44,211 nucleotides of DNA from CAYXDO01 sp964463485. GTDB taxonomy: Bacteria; Myxococcota; Kuafuiibacteriia; Kuafuiibacteriales; Kuafuiibacteriaceae. Each line of letters starts with the position of its first letter. Positions within the stretch are counted from its first letter, which is position 1. The notes below the pieces were generated by a model, which had not been told where the DNA came from, ran no database searches, and worked only from the letters and a program-made list of their open reading frames with translations. Where the stretch lies: positions 1 through 44,211 of the forward strand of contig CAYXDO010000087.1 of assembly GCA_964463485.1 (NCBI GenBank). Reading direction: 5' to 3'. Shown one piece after another: positions 15,879 to 26,772 of this stretch. Both the position numbers and the translations under genes were made by a program.

Positions 15879-18317
15879 TCAGAACGCATTGCCGATGCTG
15901 AACTCGAAGAGGGGACCCTTGTCGTCGGTCCCGCGAGGAGTTAGAGGGATACCCCATTCGAAGCGCAGCGGGCCGATCGGCGAAAACCATCGAAAACCAA
16001 ACCCTACCGACCAGAAGAGGCCGGCGGGCAGGGTCCGGGGGTCAAACGCGAAGGCGGTTCCTCTGTCCGACGGGGACTGCTCCTCTCGAACCCGATCGCC
16101 AAGGTAGAAGAAGTTCTCCTCGGGAGCATAGGAGTTACCCGCGTCCATGAACACGACCCCCTTGATGCCCACCTCTTCGAAGAGCGGGAACTCAATCTCG
16201 GCGTTGAAGAGCGCCTCTTTGTTGCCTCCCTCGACGAAGGTGGCGGTGCTGCTCATTGGGTCGAGCAGGTCGAGGCCGCGGCTGTTGAAGGTGGCCCGTC
16301 GCACGGGTCCGATGGAGAACGGCCGGTACCCTCTGACTGAGTTGATCCCGCCGAGGATGAAGTTCTCCGATGGAGACAGCCCGAGCGGCGAGTCGCTGTT
16401 GATGTAGCCGAACCGAGCCGACAGCTTCCCCACGAAGCTCCCGATGATCGGGTGGTAAAGCCGGGAGAGCAGACGGTAGCGCTGAAACTCTCGCGTCTCG
16501 GACGAGCCTAGCAGCTTGTTGGAGAGCTCTAGCGAAAGGGAGTGATACATACCGTCGGTCGGGAACAGGCGATTGTCTCGCGTGTCGTAACTCACGGAGC
16601 CTTTGAGCGATGAGATTCGACCCTTGTTGTTGAGGGCCGCGAAGGTGGCCTGATCGATGGCTGATTCCGATCCGCGGCTCTCCACGAACTCGAGCGTGTA
16701 GGTCAGGAAGGTGCGGATTTCGTCGGTGATGGGGTGGCCGAGCGTGAACTCTCCGCCGGTGGACCGCCTGAGAAAACTCTGGAACTGAGTCTCGGTGTTG
16801 AACGCATCGAAGCTGAAGGTCCAGTTGGTATCGAAGAAATAGGGTTCGGTGAATTGGAGCTGAAAGAGTTGCCGGAGCGACGAAATCTGGGCGGACAGCG
16901 ACACCGACTGCCCCCGACCCAGAAAATTCTCCTGGCTGACTTGTGCGGTCGCGATGAAATTCTCCGCCGACGAGAACCCGGCGCCGATTTGGAAGGTCCC
17001 GGTGGCGCGCTCCTTGATTTCGACGTCGACGATCTGGAGGTCGTCCGCCGATCCTTTGCGGGTCTTGATCTCGACCTTCTCGAAATAACCGAGCGCGGTG
17101 ACTCTGCGTTTGCTGAGCTCCCGAAGCGACGCGCTGGTGAGATCACCCTCGTAGATTCGCAGCTCTCGGCGAACGACTTTGTCGCGAGTCTTCGTGTTCC
17201 CGACGACGTTGATGCGCTCGTAATAGACCTTTTGGCCCTTCTCGATCTCGAAGGTGATGTCGATGGTCTTCTTCTTCGGGTCGATGTTCGTCGCCGGGGT
17301 GATGTTGGCGTACGCGAAGCCATCGTCCTCGTAGCGAGTCTTGAGCGACAGGAGATCCTGGCCTAGCTGGGATCGGTTGAAGATCGCGCCGGACGAAGTC
17401 TTGATCAGGTCGAAGAAGCTCGCCTTGGTCTCGAGCAAGTCTCCCTCGAAGTCCAGGCGGCCCACGCTGAACTGCTCTCCCTCGTCGATTCGGATCGTGA
17501 TGTAGAGGTCCTTCTTGTCCGGCGAGATCTCCACGTCCGGCGGATCGATCTTCACGTTGATGTAGCCGCGGTCGTAGTAGTGGCTGGAGATCCGCAGAAG
17601 ATCGACCTGGAACGCGTCGGCGCGATACGTCCCTGCGTCGGTCAGAAACGAGAGCAAGCTGCCTTCACGCGTGGCGAGGCCAGACTTGAGCACGCTGTCC
17701 GAGATGTGCTCGTTGCCGACGATCCGGATGGCTCGGACCTTGACCTTCGCCTTCTCCTTGATGTCGAAGACCACGATCACTTCGTTGGATCCGGCCGGCT
17801 CGATCCTGGATTCGACCTCGGCAAGGTAGTAACCCTTCTCGGCGTAAAGCTCTTTGATTTTGGCCTGGTTGCGCTTGACCTTGGCCTCGTTGAGGATCGT
17901 AAAGGCCCGGATATCCACGACGTTTTTGATGTCGTCGAGTGAGAGATCGTCGTTCCCTCGGATGTCGACCTTCCGAACCGCGGGTTTTTCGCTCACTTCG
18001 AAGATCAGCCGAATCCCCTCTTCCGTTCGCTCCGTGTAGGCCCGCACGTCGTCGAAGTAGCCCATCGCGTAGATGGCTTTGATGTCGTCGGAGATCGCCG
18101 AAGGATTCACGGGGCGGCCTGGGCGGCTGGCCACGACGACGCGGACGGCGTCGGCCTCGACGCGCCGGAGTCCTTCGAACTGAATCAGCTGGATGAGCTC
18201 CGAGGCCTCGGCGGGCGGCACCTCGGCGGGCGGAGGTTCATCGGCGCGGGCGCTGCCGTCCAAAAGGCCGAGCGCCGATGAGGCGACGACTGCGATGAGG
18301 ATTCCGCGACGGAACAT
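15879..18317 (-). CDS. bamA: Outer-membrane protein assembly factor BamA
   Basis: The 812-residue protein has a signal peptide (cleavage after about residue 25, ...GSARA), then five POTRA-like repeats (about 38-390, beginning IQFEGLRRVEADAV) and a 16-strand Omp85-type barrel. The lid-loop motif VRGYRPF is at 661-667, and the protein ends in Phe (EFSIGNAF), the usual C-terminal barrel signature. BamA folds and inserts beta-barrel proteins into the outer membrane. The length is typical of the family. The gene is divergent from rarA with a 188-bp gap that should contain both promoters; the CsgG-like/PEGA gene follows downstream on the same strand. Confidence 0.96.
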   Translation of the reverse strand: MFRRGILIAVVASSALGLLDGSARADEPPPAEVPPAEASELIQLIQFEGLRRVEADAVRVVVASRPGRPVNPSAISDDIKAIYAMGYFDDVRAYTERTEEGIRLIFEVSEKPAVRKVDIRGNDDLSLDDIKNVVDIRAFTILNEAKVKRNQAKIKELYAEKGYYLAEVESRIEPAGSNEVIVVFDIKEKAKVKVRAIRIVGNEHISDSVLKSGLATREGSLLSFLTDAGTYRADAFQVDLLRISSHYYDRGYINVKIDPPDVEISPDKKDLYITIRIDEGEQFSVGRLDFEGDLLETKASFFDLIKTSSGAIFNRSQLGQDLLSLKTRYEDDGFAYANITPATNIDPKKKTIDITFEIEKGQKVYYERINVVGNTKTRDKVVRRELRIYEGDLTSASLRELSKRRVTALGYFEKVEIKTRKGSADDLQIVDVEIKERATGTFQIGAGFSSAENFIATAQVSQENFLGRGQSVSLSAQISSLRQLFQLQFTEPYFFDTNWTFSFDAFNTETQFQSFLRRSTGGEFTLGHPITDEIRTFLTYTLEFVESRGSESAIDQATFAALNNKGRISSLKGSVSYDTRDNRLFPTDGMYHSLSLELSNKLLGSSETREFQRYRLLSRLYHPIIGSFVGKLSARFGYINSDSPLGLSPSENFILGGINSVRGYRPFSIGPVRRATFNSRGLDLLDPMSSTATFVEGGNKEALFNAEIEFPLFEEVGIKGVVFMDAGNSYAPEENFFYLGDRVREEQSPSDRGTAFAFDPRTLPAGLFWSVGFGFRWFSPIGPLRFEWGIPLTPRGTDDKGPLFEFSIGNAF

Positions 18318-18505
18318 GCCGAGCGGCGCGACGTCCGTAGGACGGCAGCCGACGCGGCGCGCCTATAACAGAGCCGGACCCGAATGACACTCGAAAGCTC
18401 GATCGGGCTTTGGAATCGGGCCGTTCGGGGTCAAGAAGGTTCGCTGCTGGGCGTCGGGCGGCGCTCGACGAGACCAGCCCTCGGCCCATCGAGTAGCTTC
18501 GGAGA

Positions 18506-19906
18506 ATGCGGGACCTGTTCACAGCGGCGGCGGAGCGCAGCCACCCGGAAGATCCTCTGGCCGATCGGATGCGGCCGCGAAAGCTCGAGGAGATCGTCGG
18601 CCAAGAACGGCTGCTCGGACCGGCACGAGTGCTTCGGCGAGCGATCGAAGCCGATCGCGTGCCTTCGATGATCCTGTGGGGGCCCCCGGGTTCAGGAAAG
18701 ACGACGCTCGCGCAAGTGATTGCGACCCGGACCCGCGCGCGCTTCGCCGTGCTCTCGGCCGTGCTGTCGGGTGTGGACAAGCTGCGGGAGGAGCTCAAGC
18801 TCGCGGAGCGCGCTCGCGGCGAGCGGGGCGAGCGCACGATCCTCTTCATCGACGAGATCCACCGCTGGTCGAAGTCGCAGCAAGACGCGCTCCTGCCCGC
18901 GGTCGAGCGCGGGTTGGTCACGTTGATCGGTGCGACGACGGAGAATCCGTCGTTCGAGCTGAACGGCGCGCTCTTGTCACGGTGCCGGGTGTTCGTCTTG
19001 GAAGCGCTCGAGGACGACGCGATCGGAGCGGTCGTCGATCGCGCGGTCTCGGATGTCGATCGGGGCCTTCGCGGAGAGGTCGCACTCGACGTCGACGCTC
19101 GATCGTCGCTGATCCAAGGGGCTCAAGGAGATGCGCGACGTGCTTTATCGGCTCTGGAGCTCGCGGCGAAGAACGCGCTGCTGGCGAGTCCGGATCGACC
19201 GGCGACGATCGACGCGGAGCTGATGGAAGAAGGGCTCCAACACCGAGCGCTGCTCTACGACAAAGCCGGAGACCAGCACTACGGCGTGATCTCCGCGTTC
19301 ATCAAGTCGATGCGCGGATCCGATCCGGACGCCGCGGTGTACTGGCTCGTGCGGATGTTGGAGGCGGGCGAGGAGCCTCGGTTCCTGTTGCGGCGTATGG
19401 TGATCTTCGCGAGCGAAGACGTGGGCAACGCGGATCCCACGGCGCTCTCGGTCGCGGTCGGAGCGCTTCACGCGTTCGAGCTGGTCGGCCTTCCCGAGGG
19501 CGTGCTCCCGATGACGCAGGCGGCCACGTATCTGGCGACAGCGCCCAAATCGAACGCCGTCATCAAGGCGTACGGCGCAGCTCGCAAAGACGTGCGGGAG
19601 CGGGGCCCCCTGCCGGTGCCGAAGAAGCTACTCCCCGCGTCGACGAAACTCCAAGCGGCTCTAGGAAACGCGCGTGGCTATCGGTACCCGCACGATCTCG
19701 ATGGGGGCTTCGTTCCCGACGAGGTCTATCTGCCGGAGCCTCTCGTCGGGCGCCGTTATTACGAGCCCACCGCTCGCGGGCACGAGGCGGTGATCCAGCG
19801 GGAGCTCGCTCGCCTTCGATCAAGCGACGCGGCGCCCGATCACGCCCTCGCCGATCAAGCCGACGAGCAGCCGGAGCGTGTCGAGCCGGGGCATGCCGGA
19901 GAGTGA
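18506..19906 (+). CDS. rarA: Replication-associated recombination protein A (RarA/MgsA AAA+ ATPase)
   Basis: AAA+ ATPase of the clamp-loader-like RarA/WRNIP1 family, acting at stalled replication forks. The N-terminal segment ADRMRPRKLEEIVGQERLLG precedes Walker A GPPGSGKT (59-66) and Walker B with sensor context FIDEIHR (114-120). Sensor 1 (GATTENPSFELN) and the C-terminal tetramerisation region (HYGVISAFIKSMRGSDPDAA, RMVIFASEDVGNADP) are all present. The helix after DEIHR begins WSKSQQDALLP where FNKAQQDAFLP is usual, a mild divergence. The ATG at 18506 has GGAGA a few bases upstream. About 25 residues at the C-terminus extend past the usual family end and overlap the convergent TPR gene by 87 bp. 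Confidence 0.96.
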   Translation: MRDLFTAAAERSHPEDPLADRMRPRKLEEIVGQERLLGPARVLRRAIEADRVPSMILWGPPGSGKTTLAQVIATRTRARFAVLSAVLSGVDKLREELKLAERARGERGERTILFIDEIHRWSKSQQDALLPAVERGLVTLIGATTENPSFELNGALLSRCRVFVLEALEDDAIGAVVDRAVSDVDRGLRGEVALDVDARSSLIQGAQGDARRALSALELAAKNALLASPDRPATIDAELMEEGLQHRALLYDKAGDQHYGVISAFIKSMRGSDPDAAVYWLVRMLEAGEEPRFLLRRMVIFASEDVGNADPTALSVAVGALHAFELVGLPEGVLPMTQAATYLATAPKSNAVIKAYGAARKDVRERGPLPVPKKLLPASTKLQAALGNARGYRYPHDLDGGFVPDEVYLPEPLVGRRYYEPTARGHEAVIQRELARLRSSDAAPDHALADQADEQPERVEPGHAGE

Positions 19907-20917
19907 GAGCAGGTCTTCGTAAGTTACGTTGCCATCGATTTGGGAGAGTAGGAACCCCGCGCGATGGTTGAGGCTGAGCCACATCACCTCTTGTTCGGGC
20001 AGCAAGATCTGGGGAACGAAGTGGAGTGATCCGAGCTTCGATTCGAAGCGTTCCTGCAGCCGCTCTCGCGCGCGCGCCATCGACTCTTTGGCACGGGTGA
20101 AGTGGGGGTCGTCGGGCGGCATGCGTTCGAGGAGCCTCAGCGCTCCTTCGAAGTCGTCGAGCTGCATGCGCGCGGTGGCCTCTTTGAGCAGGACCTGAGG
20201 GTCGATGTCGGGGATCTGGCTCGGCGTGAATTTGGGTTCTGGCTGAGGCGGATGATCGGCGACCGCGTGGTGCTCTGCGCGCTCGTCGGGTTCGAGGTGA
20301 ACGAGGGCCCCGGCGATCGCGTCCTCGTCGGGCGGCTTCACGAAGAGGGGATCGCGGTCGAGGGCCGGCGCGGCGGTGTCGGTGGCCAGCGCGTCCCCAT
20401 CTTCGGCAGGGAGGTTCAACGTAACCACCTCGGTCTGAGACGGGCCGTCGTCCCACGGCGTCACGCGCGAGATCTCGGGCTCGGGGAGGGCCTCGACGGG
20501 CTCGTCGATGGTCACGTCGAAGTCCTTCGGCTGACTCAGCACCGGGGAGGCGCTGAAAACCGCGGCGCTCGTGACGGTGGCCGCGAGCGGCGCGCCGATG
20601 AGCGTCGAAGCGCGGGACGCACGCGGCGACGCGGCCGGCGTGACGGGATTAGGCGTAGGTACGTACGGCGGGTAGACGGACGTGGAGGTCGTCGTGTCGC
20701 TCGGCGGGGCTCGGCCCTGGAGCTTCGCCTCGGTTCGATCGAGGGCGAAGATCATCTCCCTGGCACGAGAGCTCTTGGGATCGAGTCGGAGGGCGCGCTC
20801 CCACCAGGCACGCGCAGCCTGAGCTCGGCCCAGGCCGAAGTAGTACATGCCAGCTTCGACACATTCTTCGGCGGTCGGCTGACGGAGCGGCGGTGCCTTT
20901 TGATCCGACCGGTTCAA
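19820..20917 (-). CDS. TPR protein with C-terminal module shared with the J-protein (Hsp70 operon)
   Basis: Last gene of the chaperone cluster, starting (TTG) 6 bases after the Hsp70 stop. An N-terminal TPR (about 16-60) is followed by a low-complexity acidic/Pro linker, a second TPR-like pair (about 225-285), then a C-terminal domain reading WLSLNHRAGFLLSQIDGNVT, EDLLSLSGM, LRLLVGLIGEGVIG. The same domain opens the J-domain protein at 22779-24107 (EEAFLASRVDGHTAVEDIAM ... KKLLATLSQKGI). The sharing suggests both proteins contact the same partner or each other. No enzymatic motif is present. The TTG start lacks an ideal ribosome binding site. The end overlaps the 3' end of rarA on the other strand. 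Confidence 0.82.
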   Translation of the reverse strand: MNRSDQKAPPLRQPTAEECVEAGMYYFGLGRAQAARAWWERALRLDPKSSRAREMIFALDRTEAKLQGRAPPSDTTTSTSVYPPYVPTPNPVTPAASPRASRASTLIGAPLAATVTSAAVFSASPVLSQPKDFDVTIDEPVEALPEPEISRVTPWDDGPSQTEVVTLNLPAEDGDALATDTAAPALDRDPLFVKPPDEDAIAGALVHLEPDERAEHHAVADHPPQPEPKFTPSQIPDIDPQVLLKEATARMQLDDFEGALRLLERMPPDDPHFTRAKESMARARERLQERFESKLGSLHFVPQILLPEQEVMWLSLNHRAGFLLSQIDGNVTYEDLLSLSGMPRLDTLRLLVGLIGEGVIGRRVA

Positions 20918-20923
20918 GCGAGC

Positions 20924-22759
<1,836 letters not shown>

Positions 22760-22778
22760 GTTGCAGTCTCTCCCTTGC

Positions 22779-24107
22779 TCAGAAGCCCCATTTCAGCTTC
22801 TTGAGACGCTGCTTCGCGTCTTGATAATTCGGCTTGAGCTCGACGGCGCGTTCGTACCCTTTTCGCGCGAGTTTGTCGTTGCCGAGCTCCTCGTGCAGAC
22901 GTCCAAGCACATAGTGGGCTTCTGGCTCGTCGGGAAGAGCCGCGGCCGCTCGTTGAGCGTGCGGGAGCACGTCGTGCTTGTCGCGCTTGGCGTTGATCAT
23001 GCACCACGCCAACCGCAGACGCGCTTGGCCATGGTTGGGCGCGAGCTTGATGACCTCCTCGAGCATGCCGATGGCCTCTTCGAACTCGAGCATGGATTCG
23101 AAGTGAAGCGCGCGCTTCATGTAGGGCCCGACGCGGAGCTCCCCGCTGGCTAGCCGGAGATCCTCGGCGAGCTTGGCGTACTCGGGCTTTCGGTTGTCGT
23201 AGGCAACGGCCATCTGTGCGGCGCGGAGGGCTTCGACGAGATTATCCTCGTCCCGCAGACGCTTGGCTTCTGCGAAGAAGTCCTCAGCCTGGCGCATCCG
23301 CTGAAGGATTGGGTTCTTCTCGACCCGGCGCGCCTTTCGCTCTTCCTCGCGCTTCTGTCTGCGCTCCTCGAGCCGCGCCTCTTGCAGCACCCGCTCGACG
23401 TCCGCCGGATCGATCTCTCTCGGGAGCGTCTTGTCGTAGTCCTTGCGTTTTTTGTCGTCCGACAAAAACTCGTACGAGTCCCGAACGCGGCGATAGATCT
23501 TGTCGAGCATCGCTTTGTAGGAGCCGAGGTTGGGCTTTCGGAAGCGATCCGGGTGCCAGTCCTTGCTGCGCGCGAAGTAGGCCTTCTTGATCGCCTTGCC
23601 GTCGGCTTCGCGCGGGAGCTTGAGGAGCTGGTAGTGCGTCCACTTGTCGAGGTTCTCGAAGGTGAAGATCACCTTCTTCTTCGTCTCCTCATCGAGGTCG
23701 ACGGTCTCGTGCATCAAATGCGGCGGGAAGATGAAGCGGCCGTAGTCCTCGGCCTCGTCGTCGCCGTCCTTCTTCTTGGGCTTGTTGACGTTCGTGACGG
23801 GCTTCGGCCGCGGCGGTGTGTCCTTTCGAGCAGCAGCGGGCGGCGAAGATCCATCGTGCAAGTCCACGATCCCCTTCTGGGACAACGTGGCGAGGAGCTT
23901 TTTGGCTTCCTCGATCGACTTGCCGACGAGCATCGCGATGTCTTCGACGGCCGTGTGGCCGTCCACTCTCGACGCGAGGAAGGCTTCCTCCATCGAGAGC
24001 TGAAGACGCATGATGTCGACGCCAGGCCGTAAACTCGGCGGCTTGGCTGATTTCGTGACCCCCATGGTGCGACGCCCAACGGACGTTTTGTCGAGCGAGG
24101 TTTCCAC
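22779..24107 (-). CDS. J-domain co-chaperone with N-terminal module and C-terminal TPRs
   Basis: Residues about 36-83 form the small domain shared with the TPR protein downstream (EEAFLASRVDGHTAVEDIAM). A Lys-rich linker follows, then a J domain (about 152-225) with the essential HPD motif at 185-187 (SKDWHPDRFR) and DSYEFLSDDKKRKDYD. The rest (about 265-442) is charged helix and TPR repeats ending KLKWGF. J domains stimulate Hsp70 ATPase activity, and the Hsp70 gene follows 19 bases downstream. Zinc-finger and G/F regions of classical DnaJ are absent, so this is a type III (class C) J-protein. The start is GTG at 24107 or ATG at 24062. Confidence 0.9.
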   Translation of the reverse strand: METSLDKTSVGRRTMGVTKSAKPPSLRPGVDIMRLQLSMEEAFLASRVDGHTAVEDIAMLVGKSIEEAKKLLATLSQKGIVDLHDGSSPPAAARKDTPPRPKPVTNVNKPKKKDGDDEAEDYGRFIFPPHLMHETVDLDEETKKKVIFTFENLDKWTHYQLLKLPREADGKAIKKAYFARSKDWHPDRFRKPNLGSYKAMLDKIYRRVRDSYEFLSDDKKRKDYDKTLPREIDPADVERVLQEARLEERRQKREEERKARRVEKNPILQRMRQAEDFFAEAKRLRDEDNLVEALRAAQMAVAYDNRKPEYAKLAEDLRLASGELRVGPYMKRALHFESMLEFEEAIGMLEEVIKLAPNHGQARLRLAWCMINAKRDKHDVLPHAQRAAAALPDEPEAHYVLGRLHEELGNDKLARKGYERAVELKPNYQDAKQRLKKLKWGF

Positions 24108-24132
24108 TTGAAAAGGCGAGCGTCAAGCGGCG

Positions 24133-25344
24133 TCAGGCCGTGAGGCCTTGGACCGCTAGGGAGAGAGCGGTCAGCGCCTCGGTTACATGGGACTCTTCGA
24201 TGATCAGCGGCGGCGCCAGGCGAAGCACCCGCGGCCCGGCGATGTGGACCAATAACCCTCGGGCCCGACAGGCGTCGACGATGTCCTTCGCCCCAAACTT
24301 CGCGCTCGAATCGAGCTCCGCGCCGATCAACAGCCCGCGTCCCCGAACGTCCGAGAACAGCCCGTGTTCCCGGGAGATGTGCCGCAGGCCGGCCATGAGC
24401 ATCTGCCCCATCGAAGCTATTCTCTGCATCACCGCCGGCGCCGAAAGCTCTTCCAGCACGACCAGTCCGGCGCTGGCCGAAACGGGGTTACCACCGAACG
24501 TGGTCGCGTGCGTACCAAACGCCAAAGACTGGGCGACGTGCTCCTTCGCGAGCATCGCGCCAATGGGTAGCCCGCCGCCGAGGCCCTTCGCGAGCGTGAG
24601 GATGTCGGGCGTCACGCTCTCGAGCTGGTGCGCGAACATCTGACCGGTGCGTCCGATCCCGGTCTGCACCTCGTCGAAGATCAACAGCGCGCCGACTCGA
24701 TCGGCGAGCGCGCGGCAACCGGCCAAGAAGCCCGGCGCCGGCAAGCGCACGCCGCCCTCCCCTTGCACGGGTTCGATCATGATCGCCGCGGTGGACGCCG
24801 TGACGTTCGCATCGAGCTTTTCGAGATCGCCGAACGGCACGTACACGAAGCCGCCCGGCATCGGCTCGAAGCCCTCGTGATACTTGGGCTGGGCTGTCGC
24901 GCTCAACGCTCCGTAGGTGCGGCCGTGGAAGGATCCTTCGAAGGTCACGATCTCGCGACGGGTTCGATCGCCGCGATCGTGATGAAAACGCCGCGCGAGC
25001 TTGATGGCCGCTTCGTTCGCCTCGGCGCCGGAGTTCGAGAAGAAGACACGCGATCCTTCGAAGAGCGCCGTGAGCTTGGCGCCGAGACGAACCGCGGGCT
25101 CGTTCAGATAGAGGTTGGACGTATGCAACAGCTTTCGAGCCTGAGCTTCGATGGCCTTCACGAGCCTCGGATGTGCGTGCCCCAAGGAGCTCACGGCGAT
25201 GCCCGCGACCATGTCCAAGTAGCGATTGCCGTCGACGTCGTAGACGTACGCGCCCTCGCCTCGATCGAGCGCGATCGGGGCGGGCCGATAGTTCGGCGTG
25301 AAGACACGGAGAAATTCGGAGTGCAGCTCGGCGTTGGTCGCCAT
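24133..25344 (-). CDS. argD: Acetylornithine aminotransferase (class III PLP aminotransferase)
   Basis: PLP-dependent aminotransferase that converts N-acetylglutamate semialdehyde to N-acetylornithine in arginine synthesis; many homologues also act on succinyl-diaminopimelate. The fold markers are FSNSGAEANEAAIKLAR, the aspartate strand LLIFDEVQTGIGRTG, and the Schiff-base lysine in LTLAKGLGGGLPIGAM. At 403 residues the length is typical. It lies 42 bases after hslU; hslVU followed by arg genes is a recurring arrangement in delta-class bacteria (from memory). Related ornithine or 4-aminobutyrate aminotransferases cannot be fully excluded from sequence alone. Confidence 0.9.
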   Translation of the reverse strand: MATNAELHSEFLRVFTPNYRPAPIALDRGEGAYVYDVDGNRYLDMVAGIAVSSLGHAHPRLVKAIEAQARKLLHTSNLYLNEPAVRLGAKLTALFEGSRVFFSNSGAEANEAAIKLARRFHHDRGDRTRREIVTFEGSFHGRTYGALSATAQPKYHEGFEPMPGGFVYVPFGDLEKLDANVTASTAAIMIEPVQGEGGVRLPAPGFLAGCRALADRVGALLIFDEVQTGIGRTGQMFAHQLESVTPDILTLAKGLGGGLPIGAMLAKEHVAQSLAFGTHATTFGGNPVSASAGLVVLEELSAPAVMQRIASMGQMLMAGLRHISREHGLFSDVRGRGLLIGAELDSSAKFGAKDIVDACRARGLLVHIAGPRVLRLAPPLIIEESHVTEALTALSLAVQGLTA

Positions 25345-25386
25345 GTCGCTGGTGTATCACGTCCGACGCGAACGTGAACGCGAAGC

Positions 25387-26772
25387 TCACAACACGAAGC
25401 GGCTGAGATCTTCGCTCTCGAGGACTTTGCCGAGCCGCTCCCGCACCATCGCTCGGTCGACCCGCACCTTCTTGTCCTTGAGCTCGGGCGCCGAGAACGA
25501 GAGGTCCTCGAGCAGCGCCTCCATGACGGTGTGCAAGCGCCGAGCGCCGATGTTCTCGAGCGTCGAGTTCGCCTGCGCCGCGATCCGCGCCATGTCCTCG
25601 ATCGCTTCGTCGGTGAACTCGAGCGACACACCTTCGGTCTCGAGCAACGCGGTGTACTGCGTGATCAACGAGTTGCGAGGCTCCTTGAGGATTCGTACGA
25701 AGTCCTCCTCTCGCAGCGGATCGAGCTCGACGCGGATCGGGAAGCGCCCCTGAAGCTCCGGAATCAGATCGGAGACCTTCACCTTGTGGAACGCTCCCGC
25801 CGCGATGAACAACACGTGATCCGTGGTCACACGCCCGTACTTGGTCGTGACCGTACAGCCCTCGACGACCGGCAAGAGGTCGCGCTGAACGCCCTCGCGC
25901 GAGACGTCCGGTCCACCCGTACGCGCACCCCCGGATCCGACGACCTTGTCGATCTCGTCGATGAACACGATCCCCGTCTCGGAAGCGCGGACGAGCGCGT
26001 CACGCTGCACACGATCGTGATCGATCAGGCGATTGGTCTCCTCTTCGAGGATCACTTCGCGGGCTTCTTTGACGGTGAGCTTCCTGCGCTTTTTGGGCCC
26101 GCCCCGAATGCCCATCATGTCCTGGATCTGCACGACCATGTCCTGAACACCCTCGGGGCTGAAGTTCTGGATCGTGGACATGGGGGCCCTCGCGATCGTC
26201 TCGATCTCGACGGTGCGATCGTCGAGCCGGCCTTCGCGCAGCATGCGACGAAAGGTCTCGCGCGTCTTGCTGTCCTCGCCCGTCGAGCGATCCGTGCGGT
26301 CCGTGCGGTCCGCGCGATCCTCGAACGAGTGACCGGGCGGCGACGGCGGCAGGAGCAGATCGAGGATGCGATCCTCGGTTGCGGCTTCGGCCTTGCGCTC
26401 GACCGTCTTCTTGGCCTCCTCCTTCTCGAGGTTGACCGCCTCTTCGGCGAGGTCACGAATCATCGATTCGACGTCGCGACCGACGTAGCCCACCTCCGTG
26501 TACTTCGAAGCTTCGACCTTCACGAACGGAGCACGGATCATCTTCGCGAGCCTCCGCGCGATCTCCGTTTTGCCGACGCCCGTTGGCCCCACCATCAAGA
26601 TGTTCTTCGGCGTGATCTCGGCGCGAAGCGCCTCGGGCACCCGCTGACGACGCCAGCGATTGCGTAGCGCGATGGCGACGGCCCGCTTGGCCTTGTCCTG
26701 TCCGACGATGTAGCGGTCGAGCTCCCCGACGGTCTCTCGCGGCGTGAATACAGGTCGCTCGCCTTCACTCAT
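25387..26772 (-). CDS. hslU: HslU ATPase subunit of the HslVU protease
   Basis: AAA+ unfoldase that feeds substrates into HslV. From the ATG at 26772 the protein is 461 residues. It starts FTPRETVGELDRYIVGQDKA, with Walker A GPTGVGKT (62-69), the pore-loop region KYTEVGYVGRDVESMI, Walker B GIVFIDEIDKV and the C-terminal FVL-like tail (LSRFVL) that docks into HslV. The frame is open to 26865, but the first 31 codons are Arg/Ser-rich and overlap hslV in another frame, so I use the internal ATG, which overlaps the hslV end by 8 bases. The I-domain carries a short DRT/DRTDRS run encoded by a small tandem repeat. Confidence 0.96.
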   Translation of the reverse strand: MSEGERPVFTPRETVGELDRYIVGQDKAKRAVAIALRNRWRRQRVPEALRAEITPKNILMVGPTGVGKTEIARRLAKMIRAPFVKVEASKYTEVGYVGRDVESMIRDLAEEAVNLEKEEAKKTVERKAEAATEDRILDLLLPPSPPGHSFEDRADRTDRTDRSTGEDSKTRETFRRMLREGRLDDRTVEIETIARAPMSTIQNFSPEGVQDMVVQIQDMMGIRGGPKKRRKLTVKEAREVILEEETNRLIDHDRVQRDALVRASETGIVFIDEIDKVVGSGGARTGGPDVSREGVQRDLLPVVEGCTVTTKYGRVTTDHVLFIAAGAFHKVKVSDLIPELQGRFPIRVELDPLREEDFVRILKEPRNSLITQYTALLETEGVSLEFTDEAIEDMARIAAQANSTLENIGARRLHTVMEALLEDLSFSAPELKDKKVRVDRAMVRERLGKVLESEDLSRFVL

